Shown one piece after another: positions 35,191 to 46,199 of a stretch of 64,000 nt of DNA; position 1 is the stretch's first letter, and every line of letters starts with the position of its first letter. The position numbers and the translations under genes were made by a program. A model generated the notes under the pieces. The model had not been told where the DNA came from, did not search any database, and saw only the letters and a program-made list of their open reading frames with translations. Where the stretch lies: assembly GCA_011109175.1 (NCBI GenBank), contig RDEW01000037.1, forward strand, positions 303,410 to 367,409, read 5' to 3'. This DNA is from Dicyema japonicum. Taxonomy: Eukaryota > Dicyemida > Rhombozoa > Dicyemidae.

Positions 35191-35809
35191 AGGTCGACCT
35201 GGATATACGCAATTTCCATATTGGGATCGTGTGATGGGAAGGTTTTAATCGAAGAGGATAAGTCTAAAAAGCCCTTGTTTAAGCGATCGAACTCTGATGT
35301 GAGCATTGTCCACAGATTTCTTATATAGGAATTATCTCAGATTATCATATTTCTTAGAAATCCCGTTAATATTTAGTAGGATGATTTTCAGCCTTTGAAC
35401 AGTAGAGGGTTTTACTCAACGTTCGCAGAGGATCAATAGAAGTAACTGAGCACGTAAGCTAGGCGCTCGTCTCGTAGTCACTACCAGGTTAACTACTAAA
35501 TAGTTGCTTGACAAGGGAGAGAAGATGGATTTGTTGGTTACAATTGTGTGCAGTTTTTCCACGAGCTGGTGACCCACATGAAAGGCAGACTGTATAACTG
35601 CAACAAGATTCTCTCCTACTCCCACGTTTGACCCTCTTTAACTGGGTGACTTTCTGTCTTTAGGCTGACATTTGACATTTCTGAAAATATAAACTCAAAT
35701 CCATAAAATTCCACAACTGAGCGTCAATGATATAAATCTGAGGAATTGTGACATTCTTGATCTACCATTTTAATAGCCTTTTCACGAAAGCCATAGTATT
35801 TATAGCTCC

Positions 35810-36275
35810 GCATAGGCAGGACACACACTTTATTTAAGTAGAGAACAGTTAATTTTAACTAATCGTAGAACCAAGGTTTGATCTTCACTTCTTTTTCTTG
35901 TATGTGGGTCCTTTCTAGACAATCCAGTTCCGCAGTGAATTTCCACTGATAACGGCGTCACTTTTTTGCATCGTAGATACGTGGAACCTTCCACCAGGTG
36001 AACAGCAGCGAGANCACACACTTTATTTAAGTAGAGAACAGTTAATTTTAACTAATCGTAGAACCAAGGAGTGATCTTACTTCTTTTTTTCTTTTTCTTG
36101 TATGTGGGTCCTTTCTAGACAATCCAGTTCTGCAGTGAATTTCCACTGATGACGGCGTCATTTTTTTGCATCGTAGATGCGTGGAACCTTCCACCAGGTG
36201 AACAGCAGCGAAAATCGAACCCGTAACCTAAGCCACTTATGCCCAACATTTAACCACTATGCCACCCGCTTGATC
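35810..36275 (-). repeat. SINE-1 copy, best example, duplicated across an N (36014)
   Basis: The minus strand starts GGGTGGCATAGTGGTTAAAT: TGGCATAGTGG fits the RNA polymerase III A-box consensus at every position. About 35 bases on, GGGTTCGATTTTCG is a near B box. The body has CTGTTCACCTGGTGGAAGG, the tail TAGTTAAAATTAACTG and TAAATAAAGTGTGTG. About 190 bp of body and tail are repeated either side of the N. Confidence 0.75.
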
Positions 36276-36455
36276 TCCCATTATATGCTTTTATTCAGAA
36301 AAGTTCTCACAAACAAGACTTACTCCTTCCTTTCGTAACTACTCTTGTTCCTTGTTTGATCCGTTGATGAGTAAATTAGTGAGTTACTTGTTAATCTTGG
36401 TTAACTCTTGATTTGTATTTATACATTTGTAAGTAAATTGGTTAATGAAATTCAT

Positions 36456-37260
36456 AATCAGCCGGTCAAAAGGTTCATTGGACTAAATGTGCAAAGCACA
36501 TGTCTCTTATTCTCCTGACCCTGGACAAAATTCTGTCGTGGAAGATATCAGAAACCCGAAGTTCTGAACAAACGAAGCGTCGGGTAAGTGACGAATCCGT
36601 GTTCAAATTACATCCTTCAATAGCATGTTTTCATTGATCATCCCAATATAGATATTAGTTTAACAAGAGCCAACTGGTGTGACCACCCTATATTTATATT
36701 CTACTCACAAGACTCATCTAGATCACTATATTTTGAATGCCCTTAGAGTGTGTTTTGATGATCTTTATAAAAATTCTTCACAATACTATCATAGTACTAT
36801 GACTACTATGTTCACTATGGGATCACGGATTAACGATAATTCATCAGTCAGTAGATCNAATCAGCCGGTCAAAAGGTTCATTGGACTAAATGTGCAAAAC
36901 ACATGTCTCTTATTCTCCTGACCCTGGACAAAATTCTGTCTTGGAAGATATCAGAAACCCGAAGTTCTAAACAAACGAAGCGTCTTGTAAGTGACGAATC
37001 CGTGTTCAAATTACATCCTTCAATAGCATGTTTTCATTGATCATCCCAATATAGATATTAGTTTAACATTAGCCAACTGGTCTGACCAACCTATATTTAT
37101 ATTCTACTCACAAGACTCATCTAGATCACTATATTTTGAATGCCCGTAGAGTGTGTTTTGATGATCTTTATAAAAATTCTTCACAATACTATCATAGTAC
37201 TATGACTACTATGTTCACTATGGGATCACGGATTAACGATAATTCATCAGTCAGTAGATC
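36456..37260. repeat. 402-bp near-identical copies either side of a single N (36858)
   Basis: AATCAGCCGGTCAAAAGG through TCAGTCAGTAGATC occurs twice with a few substitutions. There is no coding signal. Confidence 0.88.
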
Positions 37261-37447
37261 CTAATTATATAACTTCCTCACTTCTACTTGCTTTAATGAC
37301 TGTTTTGATCCAAATATCTATCATGTGATCGCAAACACAAATACATATATTATGCGCATTTGTTTCCGTGCTTATTGTCGAATCTACGACTATAGATTAC
37401 AGAGTTTTCAGTTCTTTGACAGTTTATTCTATATTACCACATAGTTG

Positions 37448-37797
37448 TGGAGATGTGCACCTGCATATGTTCAGCATTAGACCACATCTTACTGTTAGTG
37501 GTCAACATTTTTCCTGACAGAAAATAATTAATTTATGAAGAGTAATAATATATTCAAACACATAAATTGAACCAATTAAATGACCTCAGGATCACGTGAG
37601 CCTCTTATCACTACCTTTTCGNGTGGAGATGTGCACCTGCATATGTTCAGCATTCGACCACATCTTACTGTTAGTGGTCAACATTTTTCCTAACAGAAAA
37701 TAATTAATTTATGAACAGTAATAATATATTCAAACACATAAATTGAACCAATTAAATGACCTCAGGATCACGTGAGCCTCTTATCACTACCTTTTCG
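37448..37797. repeat. about 174-bp near-identical copies either side of a single N (37622)
   Basis: GTGGAGATGTGCACCTGCAT through CACTACCTTTTCG is duplicated. No gene was seen in 37260-38380. Confidence 0.88.
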
Positions 37798-38388
37798 CCT
37801 CTTATCACAACCTCTGTATAATCCAAAGTCCTTCGCAAGGTTCTTCTCGAAGCGATCTTTCCACCAATGTTGGATAGAAAGACGTCCGTCCTCTTTCCCA
37901 TAACTTTGAGGCTCTAAATGTCAATTATTAGATGGAACGCTCATGCGATCTTGACCTCTCAGTTAAAGGACTTTAGTTGTTTTTTTTAATGTCACAATAA
38001 AATTTATAAAATATAATAGAAAATGAGTCACTAAGATCGAGGAAATGAAAAAAGGGTTTTCAGAGCAAGGGAGCTGTAGATTTATGGGAAACATCGTACC
38101 TGACCGACTCCTCTGGAGGCCCTTATGAGAGTGGACTCCAGAATGCGTGAATGCGGCCCTGTAAATTAAGTCAGCCACCTTGTACGATCATGTACGGGAA
38201 CTAGGGAGTGACACCGGTCTCTAATGGAACTCACCGGGATACGTGATAATTATTATGGTTTAACCGTGGTCTTTGAATGTTAAATAATAATGACGACAAT
38301 ACATTCATTAACCTCAAAAATAATCTGAAACTTAACACCCACGTGACCACGTGATAGTAAAGTGAAAACCTCAAAAAATAATTAAAAA

Positions 38389-39288
38389 TCATGTCTCTCC
38401 CGATAAAATGCTTTCGATATACTCAGCCACAAACATGACGGAAGATCCAATTAGCATCCAAATGATAGACAGTGTCCTCACATAAATATCATTCGAGAAT
38501 ATACTCCCAAGGGGGAACTCATGGAAAAAGAGAACCTCCAAGATAAGTCCCGATGACAACACGTAAATAACCACAGACATTGTCGTAGTATTACAAAAGT
38601 CCAATTTATGAATAATGAGTCGAGTCAAAATAACCCCAATCGGTGAAGACAGAGAGAAAACAAGTCCACAAAGCACGTGCCAGATTTTCCGAAAATCCTG
38701 ATTCATAGTCTTGGCAGCCAAGGCCGTGGAGATGCAGAATCTGTGAGCCATTGTGGCCACAAAAAAGAGTGTGAACCTCTCCTGTTGAATTCCCATGGTG
38801 AGACCGTCAAAAAGTGAATGGATTGTGAAAACCATGAAAATGCTCATGTATTCAATTATAGTGGATCTCCTGTGGACATGGTCGTCTTCATAGTAAATAT
38901 ACAATTCTGAGGATTTTTCTTTTTTCATGTTAGAGAGAAATCCGTTTATAATAAGCAAAAGTAGGATAATCATAACTACAGAAAATGGAACTAGGTTAAT
39001 GCTTTCAAAAGAAGGCCAGCATTCTTTGATCCCTGTCTGGTAGTCCAATATTCCTTGAGGAAAGAGAATTCCAAGCGATAAGGCAAGGAGGATTCCATCG
39101 ACAAAACAAGTCCCATATCGGTTGCAAAAAAAAATCAAAGATTCGAATCTCCAGAGAATTCTATTTAGCAGATAAGGCAGGGAAAACATGATCAACGTTA
39201 TGATAAACATGGCTAGAACCAAACTAAACTCATACAGAGTTATTTTAAACACATTCAGCAAATACATAATGATTAAATTTCCCGTCAA
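38389..39288 (-). CDS. ZIP-family (SLC39) metal transporter
   Basis: A single uninterrupted frame of 299 residues. About eight hydrophobic segments fit ZIP topology, with a longer charged loop after segment 3 containing EDDHVHRR, a short histidine/acidic loop as in ZIPs. The signature segment FTIHSLFDGLTMGIQQ (residues 155-170) matches the HS..DG...G metal-binding helix of ZIP TM4. AHRFCISTALAAK (181-193) occupies the TM5 metal-site position. LVFSLSSPIGVILTRLI resembles the following TM6 of ZIP1-3. Likely imports zinc or another divalent cation across a membrane. It is unusual among the host genes here in having no intron. A start at 39288 gives the full TM1; an in-frame ATG eight codons on is also possible. 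Confidence 0.85.
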   Translation of the reverse strand: MTGNLIIMYLLNVFKITLYEFSLVLAMFIITLIMFSLPYLLNRILWRFESLIFFCNRYGTCFVDGILLALSLGILFPQGILDYQTGIKECWPSFESINLVPFSVVMIILLLLIINGFLSNMKKEKSSELYIYYEDDHVHRRSTIIEYMSIFMVFTIHSLFDGLTMGIQQERFTLFFVATMAHRFCISTALAAKTMNQDFRKIWHVLCGLVFSLSSPIGVILTRLIIHKLDFCNTTTMSVVIYVLSSGLILEVLFFHEFPLGSIFSNDIYVRTLSIIWMLIGSSVMFVAEYIESILSGET

Positions 39289-39423
39289 AAATTTATAAAT
39301 TTAAATAATAATTTAACTTAATTAAATCATTTATATAAAATAAATAAATTATAATTATTTTTTCGAAACATATTATCAATTCAGAGGAGTTCTACCTGGA
39401 CTGCACTTCCTTCAAGTCCAAGT

Positions 39424-39636
39424 ATGCGAAGACTGCTGAGGGAGGGCTGGATTTTTTTCATTCTGGCTATGGCGGTGGTTTTCTTGTTCAATAAATTTAA
39501 TTTAATTAAAGCATTTGAGAAGTATAACTACCCTTGGCTACCCAATGCAAGTAATCATCTCATTTTGAAGCTGAACAAACCATCCACCAATAACTCCTCC
39601 TTGTCTCCACCATCTGTGTCAATTCTCAAATGCTGA
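39424..39636 (+). CDS. possible small single-pass membrane protein
   Basis: Seventy codons open from ATG. A positively charged start (MRRLLREG) precedes one hydrophobic segment WIFFILAMAVVFLFNKF and a polar serine/asparagine-rich end. It is divergent to the ZIP gene with 135 bp between the starts. No family is recognised; it could be a mitochondrial or ER small protein, or chance. Confidence 0.35.
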   Translation: MRRLLREGWIFFILAMAVVFLFNKFNLIKAFEKYNYPWLPNASNHLILKLNKPSTNNSSLSPPSVSILKC

Positions 39637-39699
39637 ATAAACTTGACTTTATAAAAATCTGTCCGTTTTTCGACCTACCCACTTTCCATCACTGCAACT

Positions 39700-40290
39700 C
39701 ATTTTTTCAAGGGTGTTCAGTTCAATTATGACGGCCTAAACACTTTAAGCTCATCCAATGATAGTGCTCTTGGTGGATATTTGGAAGGCGTTTGACTTTG
39801 TCAAGAGATCAGCAAAAATTCTCTCGACTTCAATCAATCCTAATCTCAGCTCATTGGTGCCAACCTTTAAGTATGGCCTTCGATATAAAGATTTCCATTA
39901 TAAGCAATTTTCTCGCGACCAGGCAACCACATGAAAACCACCTAGAAAGTGTCTAAGATTTTATTGCTTCTTTTCTTGTGAACACAGCTCACAAAATCAA
40001 GGGTTTGATTCTGAAAAATTTCAAAATAATCGATGAAAGGAATTACTTAAGAAAAGACACATCGAGATTGTNTAAGTATGGCCTTCGATATAAAGATTTC
40101 CATTATAAGCAATTTTCTCGCGACCAGGCAACCACATGAAAACCACCTAGAAAGTGTCTAAGATTTTATTGCTTCTTTTCTTGTGATCACAGCTCACAAA
40201 ATCAAGGGTTTGATTCTGAAAAATTTCAAAATAATCGATGAAAGGAATTACTTAAGAAAAGACACATCGAGATTGTTTATTTCATTTTAG
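39700..40290 (+). mobile_element. LINE RT scrap followed by N-joined duplication (40072)
   Basis: Near 39755-39800 the frame reads ALVDIWKAFDFV, the RT motif D..KAFD. The next 205 bp (TAAGTATGGCCTTCGATATA...) are repeated across the N at 40072. Confidence 0.45.
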
Positions 40291-40595
40291 TTCAGTAATT
40301 TTCAAATGCAACATAAAAGCAGTATGCCTAGACATACTTTAAGCAAATACTTTTATTTAACAAGATATTAGGAGTTAGAGGGTATATTATTAAAGTTCTG
40401 CTCCTCAAGTTGGACAATCCGCCACATCCCCTCTTCTCTTTTTTTAACCGGGAGTTCCAAGGGTTCAAAAAGCCATTGAGCCCATAATGGGTCTAGACAA
40501 CCGTAGTACCCATAAAAGCCCTCTAACTTCTTGTTAAATAAAAGTGTTTGTATTTGCTATGAACCCATACTGGCTCGAATAACATCAGCTGGTAT

Positions 40596-41860
40596 TTAGC
40601 GTTTTCGATCACTAACTCGTGATCTGATAATTTGTTCTACCTCAATTTCGGTTACTTCATAACGGTGCCATTGTACGATGAGCTGGATTTTCGCCCTGAT
40701 CTCCTCTTTAAGGACCTTGTCACCAACTTTTAAAGTTTCTTGTCGTTTCTCCACCTTCCTTTTTCAATCATTTTTTGTGCTGTACTTGCGTATATATTCA
40801 TGCCTCCTCCCTTGCTTCATCCACTTCATAAGACAGAAAATTCGACAAATCCTCCGGAATTGCTTCCTGTGGATACTTAGATCCCATAAATATGAAGAAT
40901 GGCATTTGTTTTTTTGTCTCGTGTATCGAAATGTTGTAATCAAAAACAATTTTTTTTAATGAAGAACATAGCTCCCAAATTCTCCATTGGAAGCTGATGT
41001 GGAGGAAATCCATTTTTAATTGATTGGTTAAATCTAAATTTATAATTTCTTTTTTTACCTCTTTACTTGACCTTGTATCCATGGAGCAAGCGGTCTACCA
41101 TAGACATATTTGACCCGAAGCTCCATTAACATATTGGTCATCAATTCATTTTTAAATTCTTTTCCGTTATCCGTGTGTAATAATAACGGGGGTCATATGT
41201 ATAAAAATTTTTTTGAAAAGTTTCAACTACTTCCTTTGAATTTTTGGAGTAGAGAGTTTCGACCATACCAAATTTGCTGAAACAATCAACAACTGTCAAA
41301 AGCTACAGAAAATTAATGAGAAAAAATACCCATGAATAACCCAAGTTTTTGTAATAATAACGTGGTAAATGGATCAGATCGGCTATATATCTGTTGCGCT
41401 GGTATTTTGCCACAATTGGTGTTATCGGTAGTTTTGTTTCCAAAAGCCTCTTATACACAAAAATAGACACCACTTTACAATATCTCCAACTTCGTTCTTT
41501 GTCACATTGTAGTAAAGCCTTTTCAAAATACTAAAAAGTCTGTTCCTGCCCATGTGGGATTTGTTGTGTTCAGACTAAAAACATAAAGATTGAATAATAG
41601 TTAATCGTTTTAGCTATAAGTAGTCGTTTGTAAAAAATCGTAATTTATAATTTGTTTCCTACAATTAAGCAATAATAAATATACGTAGATATATGGCACA
41701 TCGTTTTCAAACGTAAAATTACTGGCTTGCCTATTATAACGCCTCTTAACGGATATTGCCAGATCTGAAGGGATCAAGTCAAATTCTTTAAATTCCTTAA
41801 TTATTTTCAGATTGTAATAATAGCCGCGTGATATTGCCAGATCTGAAGGGATCAAGTCAA
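40596..41860 (-). CDS. spliced retroviral-type (Gin/KRBA2-like) integrase
   Basis: Minus strand, in order: VKRRYNRQASNFTFEND (41750-41690), a zinc motif HNKSHMGRNRLFSILKRLYY...DIVKWC (41575-41480), then YIADLIHLPR, VVDCFSKFGMVETLYSKN, HTDNGKEFKNELMTNML, LAPWIQGQVKR, FDYNISIHETKKQMPFFIFM and a C-terminal VGDKVLKEEIRAKIQ. This is the H2C2 plus D,D,E order of Gin/KRBA2-type integrases. At least two short GT...AG introns (27 nt near 41312-41338, 25 nt near 41039-41063) interrupt it. One frame change near 41000 is unresolved, and a 78-bp duplication (41754/41832) affects the 5' end. TAA at 40596 ends it. It could be a domesticated host gene or a transposon gene; no terminal repeats were seen. Confidence 0.65.
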
Positions 41861-41864
41861 AGCT

Positions 41865-42140
41865 AATTGGTTGAAGTTTCTGTTTGGTCGTATGTTCCTC
41901 CTCTCTCTTCCTATTAGAGTGGCGTCATGTGATCCAACTGTCTAGATGGCGCCCAGTACCAGGCAGGCACAAGAATGGATCATTTGCTCTCCTCCACTCT
42001 ACTGGAGGGGTTTCCATAACTGCAACTATGGACGTCTTTACCTTTTATGATGATTTTGGATGGACTCCGTTTCTGTGAAAGTGTAAACTGGATACATTTA
42101 ATTAGTTGTTTACTTTAACTTCTTTATCGTTGTATAAATA
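41865..42140 (+). repeat. SINE-2 copy
   Basis: Reads GCTAATTGGTTGAAGTTTCTG, cited here as its first 20 bases GCTAATTGGTTGAAGTTTCT. It continues with GTGGCGTCATGTGATCC, TGGCGCCCAGTACC, GGATCATTTGCTC, GGAGGGGTTTCCATAAC, GGACTCCGTTTCTGTG and CTGGATACATTTAATTAG. The end of the hairpin is degraded. Confidence 0.7.
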
Positions 42141-42274
42141 AATCGTGAAGAAACAACTGAACAACAAAAACTATCAGTCGCGTGTTAATGTTAATAAAAG
42201 CGTGCTAAATAATTTTTTAAATAATTTAAATTAATTATTATTAAGACTCTCCAAAGGACCTTAGACCGATCACG

Positions 42275-42912
42275 TGCATGTCTAACCTCTATCAATTGAC
42301 ATCAAAGTGGGTGAATAGCAAGCTGAGCAATTATATAGAAGCATTCGATTTAATCAGTGACAACAAGTTAGGAACTCGTAGAATGTGCTGGGGCACAAAG
42401 GAACAAGCCTTGGTCAATGCATTAACAAACAGTCTGCAGCCATTGCAACTCAGCGAAAAAAACAGTGGATCATTTGGCAACAAAGTGTGGAAGAATGCTC
42501 AATAATGACTACATACGTCGTGATAATGAGGTCGTCAGGTGCATACACACACCTGTGCAGGCAGTATGGAATAAAGAAATCGAAAAGACTAAAGTCTCAT
42601 TCAGTGCAATCAACGGTTGTAACTGAATTTGTGGAAATTCGCGTTGACACAACAGACACGAGAATAGAGAATAACAAGCCAGATATATTCGTGCATGACA
42701 AAATCAAAAACAAAATAACGCTAATAAAAGTGGGAATAACCTCCAAGATTTTTTTGAAACATGTAGAAGTTGAGAAAGGCCGCAAGTACGATCTTCTCGC
42801 AAGTGAGGTGGGGATGATACACAAAGCAAAAGTATACGTGATCCCAGTAGTCATCCTTAGGGATGGAGTCGTAAGCAAATTTTATAAACACCACCTGAGC
42901 CACTTAAATTAG
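42275..42912 (+). mobile_element. R2-like element: RT scrap fused to PD-(D/E)XK endonuclease
   Basis: The first part reads KLSNYIEAFDLISDNKLGTR then WGTKEQALVNALTNSL, an early RT segment of R2/NeSL-like elements. After an internal deletion the frame 42500-42912 gives TRIENNKPDIFVHDKIKNKI and ITLIKVGITSKI, the P-D...(about 12)...K pattern of the restriction-like endonuclease. It ends VEVEKGRKYDLLASEVGMIH and VIPVVILRDGVVSKFYKHHL. The nuclease half is open and is the best-kept copy of three. The element is inactive because the RT core is missing. Confidence 0.65.
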
Positions 42913-43390
42913 GAATGCTTTGTAAGAGCCTACATGCAGACGATAACGATCAAAAAAACGATGAAAAGCGTTTTGGGAGATCACGTTTGCATGTCGGAGT
43001 ATTTGTCGAAATGAAAATGGAATTTGATGTTAACTAACTATTAACTATTTTTGTTTGTTTACAAATAAACTAAATTAAGAAACAATTTATATATAAAAAC
43101 TAAGTAAAATTAGCCGGGAAAAGAGCCTCCAAAATCACGGAACGCTGGATTTCTGGAGAGTTCTAACCACCATTTCCACTTGACTTGATACGAATGAACC
43201 ATGGAACGCGCCGTCGTGACTGCGAAACTCCAGTCACTTGACCGATACGTCCTTGTGTGTGTCTAGGAAAAAGAAACGGGCCAAGGTGAGGTCCCTGACA
43301 GTACCAAATTGTTAGAAAAAAGTAATAGTTGTGAAATAAAAATACATCAAATTTGACTCTCAGAATTATCCCATATCTGTGAAATAAAAA

Positions 43391-43680
43391 TGAACCCTTA
43401 TTTGGGAATTTCTACATTTTCAGAAATTCTAAAAAATTGTGAAAGTTGGAAAACTGAAAATACAATTAACAAGTCAAGAGCCAAGTGGTAAACATCATCA
43501 ACTTGATAATTCATTTGCTGAATGGATGAAATTATGAACCCTTATTTGGGAATTTCTACATTTTCAGAAATTCTAAAAAATTGTGAAAGTTGGAAAACTG
43601 AAAATACGATTAACAAGTCAAGAGCCAAGTGGTAAACATCATCAACTTGATAATTCATTTGCTGAATGGATGAAATTAAT
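43391..43680. repeat. 144-bp tandem duplication
   Basis: TGAACCCTTATTTGGGAATT through CTGAATGGATGAAATTA occurs at 43391 and again at 43535, nearly identical. A short AT-rich region with no gene follows. Confidence 0.88.
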
Positions 43681-43799
43681 GGTTTTATTACTGAAGATAT
43701 CAATTCATAAGCTAAAGTTAAAAAATTATTCTTAAAAAAATACAAAAAATAAGCTAAAGTATTTTGTAAAAAGCTTAGAATCAATGATTTTATTATTAT

Positions 43800-43955
43800 T
43801 TATTTATTAACCCCGGAAACACCGAGAAAGAAGTTAAAGTAAACAACTAATTAAGTGTATCCAGTTTCCACTTCTACAGAGTCCATCCGGAATCAACATA
43901 AAGGGTAAGACGTCCATTACATGCAGTTTGGAAACCCCTCCAGTGGATTTTGACT
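43800..43955 (-). repeat. SINE-2 copy, truncated
   Basis: TTATTTATTAACCCCGGAAA, then GTGTATCCAGTTTCCACTTC, then GAAACCCCTCCAGTGGA, where homology stops. The hairpin stem has one mismatch (GGAAACAC). An ATTT-rich tail precedes it. Confidence 0.7.
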
Positions 43956-44039
43956 TTAAAAATTATTGTGCTATGTAAATAAACGGGTTTGAATGACAAC
44001 AGAAGTTTTTAATGTTTTCATCAGTTATCATTGTGATGA

Positions 44040-44670
44040 ATTACAATGTTACAGAAAAAAGTACTTTTTACTGATAATGCTCCACGTTTTAACGAAATTT
44101 TTTGAAAATTAAAATTGTATTCCTTCCAAAAAACACAACTGCACATCTTCAATCATGGATGCAGGCATAATCAAGAACTTTAAGCATTATTATAGAAAAA
44201 GGCTTATTTTGGATTATTTACCATTGATTAGGAAAAAAAGATTTTTTTGTGAATGTACGGAAAGCCAGCATTATGACATCTTACACACAAAGTAAAAGAA
44301 GACCATAAAAATTGTTTAAAAAGACTGAGGCAATTAAATGTCTTGATTAATTTGCTAATGAAAATATAATGCAAGATCCTGTTTTTAATGGGTACCGAAA
44401 GAACTGAACATGCTAATGAATAAGAGATTACTCAAACAGAATTGCTCGACGAGAAGGAAATCATCATTCTTTGTGAAGATCATAATGTCGACGAGGAAAT
44501 TATTGATGCTAAGTGAAAAGATTATATGTGAAAACATAAATATTAACTACAATGAAATTAATATATTTAGTCCCTTCACAATCCGAAAACCCTCACAATC
44601 CGAAAGGCATACAAATTTTTTTAGTTGGGATTAATGAAGGTTTACTGTATTTTGATACTGTACCCATTCT
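44040..44670 (+). pseudogene. Tigger/pogo-like DDE transposase remnant
   Basis: Broken frames read VLFTDNAPRF, then FLPKNTTAHLQSW and AGIIKNFKHYYRKRLILDYL. These are the second catalytic block (DNAP) and the LPPNTT..LQPMD-AGII region of Tigger/jerky-type transposases. The rest (to 44634) is open but not recognisable. It ends near a candidate inverted end GGTTTACTGTATTTTGATAC. Confidence 0.65.
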
Positions 44671-45559
44671 TCAATTTTATTTTTTTCCAAAAAACTCAAA
44701 AAAGTGATTATTCTAAAATAAAAAAATATATTTGTAATCCTTATTTAATAACGAACAAAAATATATAATTATTTTTTTAATGATTAAAATCCTTGACCTG
44801 GTGTGAGCCGATACCACGTAACATTATAATTTTTGTTTTTAGAATATATCAAAAAATAATTTATTAGTTAACCCCTGATCTCCCATTCCAATGAAAAGTT
44901 CCCAAACTGCAAAGATTTGATGTTTTCTTCCATTTCTTTTACTTCCAGATAAACTAATTTTGGGAAGTCTCTGAGGACACTAGGAACTGGATACATTAGC
45001 TGTAAATTATAAATTAATTCTCGCTATATACGGAGTTAGTTACCCCCACCTCATTAACATGTAAAGACCAATCAAGCGTCCAACTAAAAGCGTTGGAGGT
45101 TCACACAAGTCCCTTAGATTCATCGGTCTTCATGGTCCAAAAAAGATTTGATCGATAATAAGATCAAGATTCTCAGGTAAAAAGATCCAGATTTTTCACA
45201 AAGTTGAAAATGTTCTGTGATAGTATTTTTCTGAAATCTCCATCAAGGGTTATTTCTGAGTCGTCTATTGGAGGGAGGAGATCTCCATCAGCACGCTTCC
45301 CTTTAAGAAACAAAAGGCTTTAGTTGATCGATCAATTTCGTAATTGTGGATTTTTTGGTTTATTTTTTGGAGATGAAGGAGGAATTTTCTTTAGCATCTT
45401 TGATGTAGGTCACTACTTCTTATCAAAATTTGGATGTTATCTTCTTTGTAGCAACTACAAGACACTCTTCTCGTTCCCACAAGGACCTTCCTCTCAAAAA
45501 TCCCTTAGGCTGTTGTCCAACTGGTGCTAAGCCAACTACAAGCATACAAGGTTAATTAC

Positions 45560-46160
45560 AATTTATTAATCAAATATCAATACCCCCATAAATAACTGAG
45601 TGATACCAACATGTTTCAACATTGCCCTCAGCTTGGTACAATGATTCTCTCTAATTCACAAACACTTAATGGACAGAGAACTGTTTGATAGAACAAATAA
45701 CCCGCACCGTTCTCCGTATTAATGACTCCAGGAATGTTGGCGGTGGGCGTTTCTTTACGGAAATCCATTGATCTGTCACTCTGCATGCTTTTTCTGTGTT
45801 GCTAGATATCAGAATTAGTCCAAGAAATGAATGAGTCCATGAATCACATGCATAGGAGATACCTGGCTGGTCAGGACTGTATTGTTTCTGATATACTTTT
45901 AAGAAGGTTAATATTTCTAACATTTGGAAACTGAATAGACAACGACAGTGTTAGCTGCACAAGTTATCAGGATAGATGATCCCTTAGGGACGCTATTTGG
46001 AAAAAATCTTGATGCGATATTAAATCTCCAAATAAACACGTTTTCCCAACCACTAAGAAAGTTAAAAAGTCTGAGTTTAAGGCTTCCAGGGATTTCCGAT
46101 TGCAATATTTCCAGTTAAATTTTTTTATAGGGACGGAGTTAAACACTTTATAAATATCCA
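45560..46160 (-). mobile_element. LINE-D2: truncated APE-type LINE RT fragment
   Basis: The minus strand reads DIYKVFNSVPIKKFN (46161 down), then SGWENVFIWRFNIASRFFPN followed by SVPKGSSILITC, equivalent to KAFDSVP..., FLSGR...F.PNGVPQGSIL. A C-terminal part with GISYACDSWTHSFLGL ends near 45560. It lies directly downstream of another LINE tail, so two copies are head to tail. Confidence 0.65.
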
Positions 46161-46199
46161 AAGAAAATAATAGAGTCTTTAAATTTAATCAGGTGATCT

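Noticed and set aside
36679-36921. Open frame of 80 codons on the plus strand
   Set aside because: It crosses the single N at 36858 and lies wholly inside an artefactual duplication.
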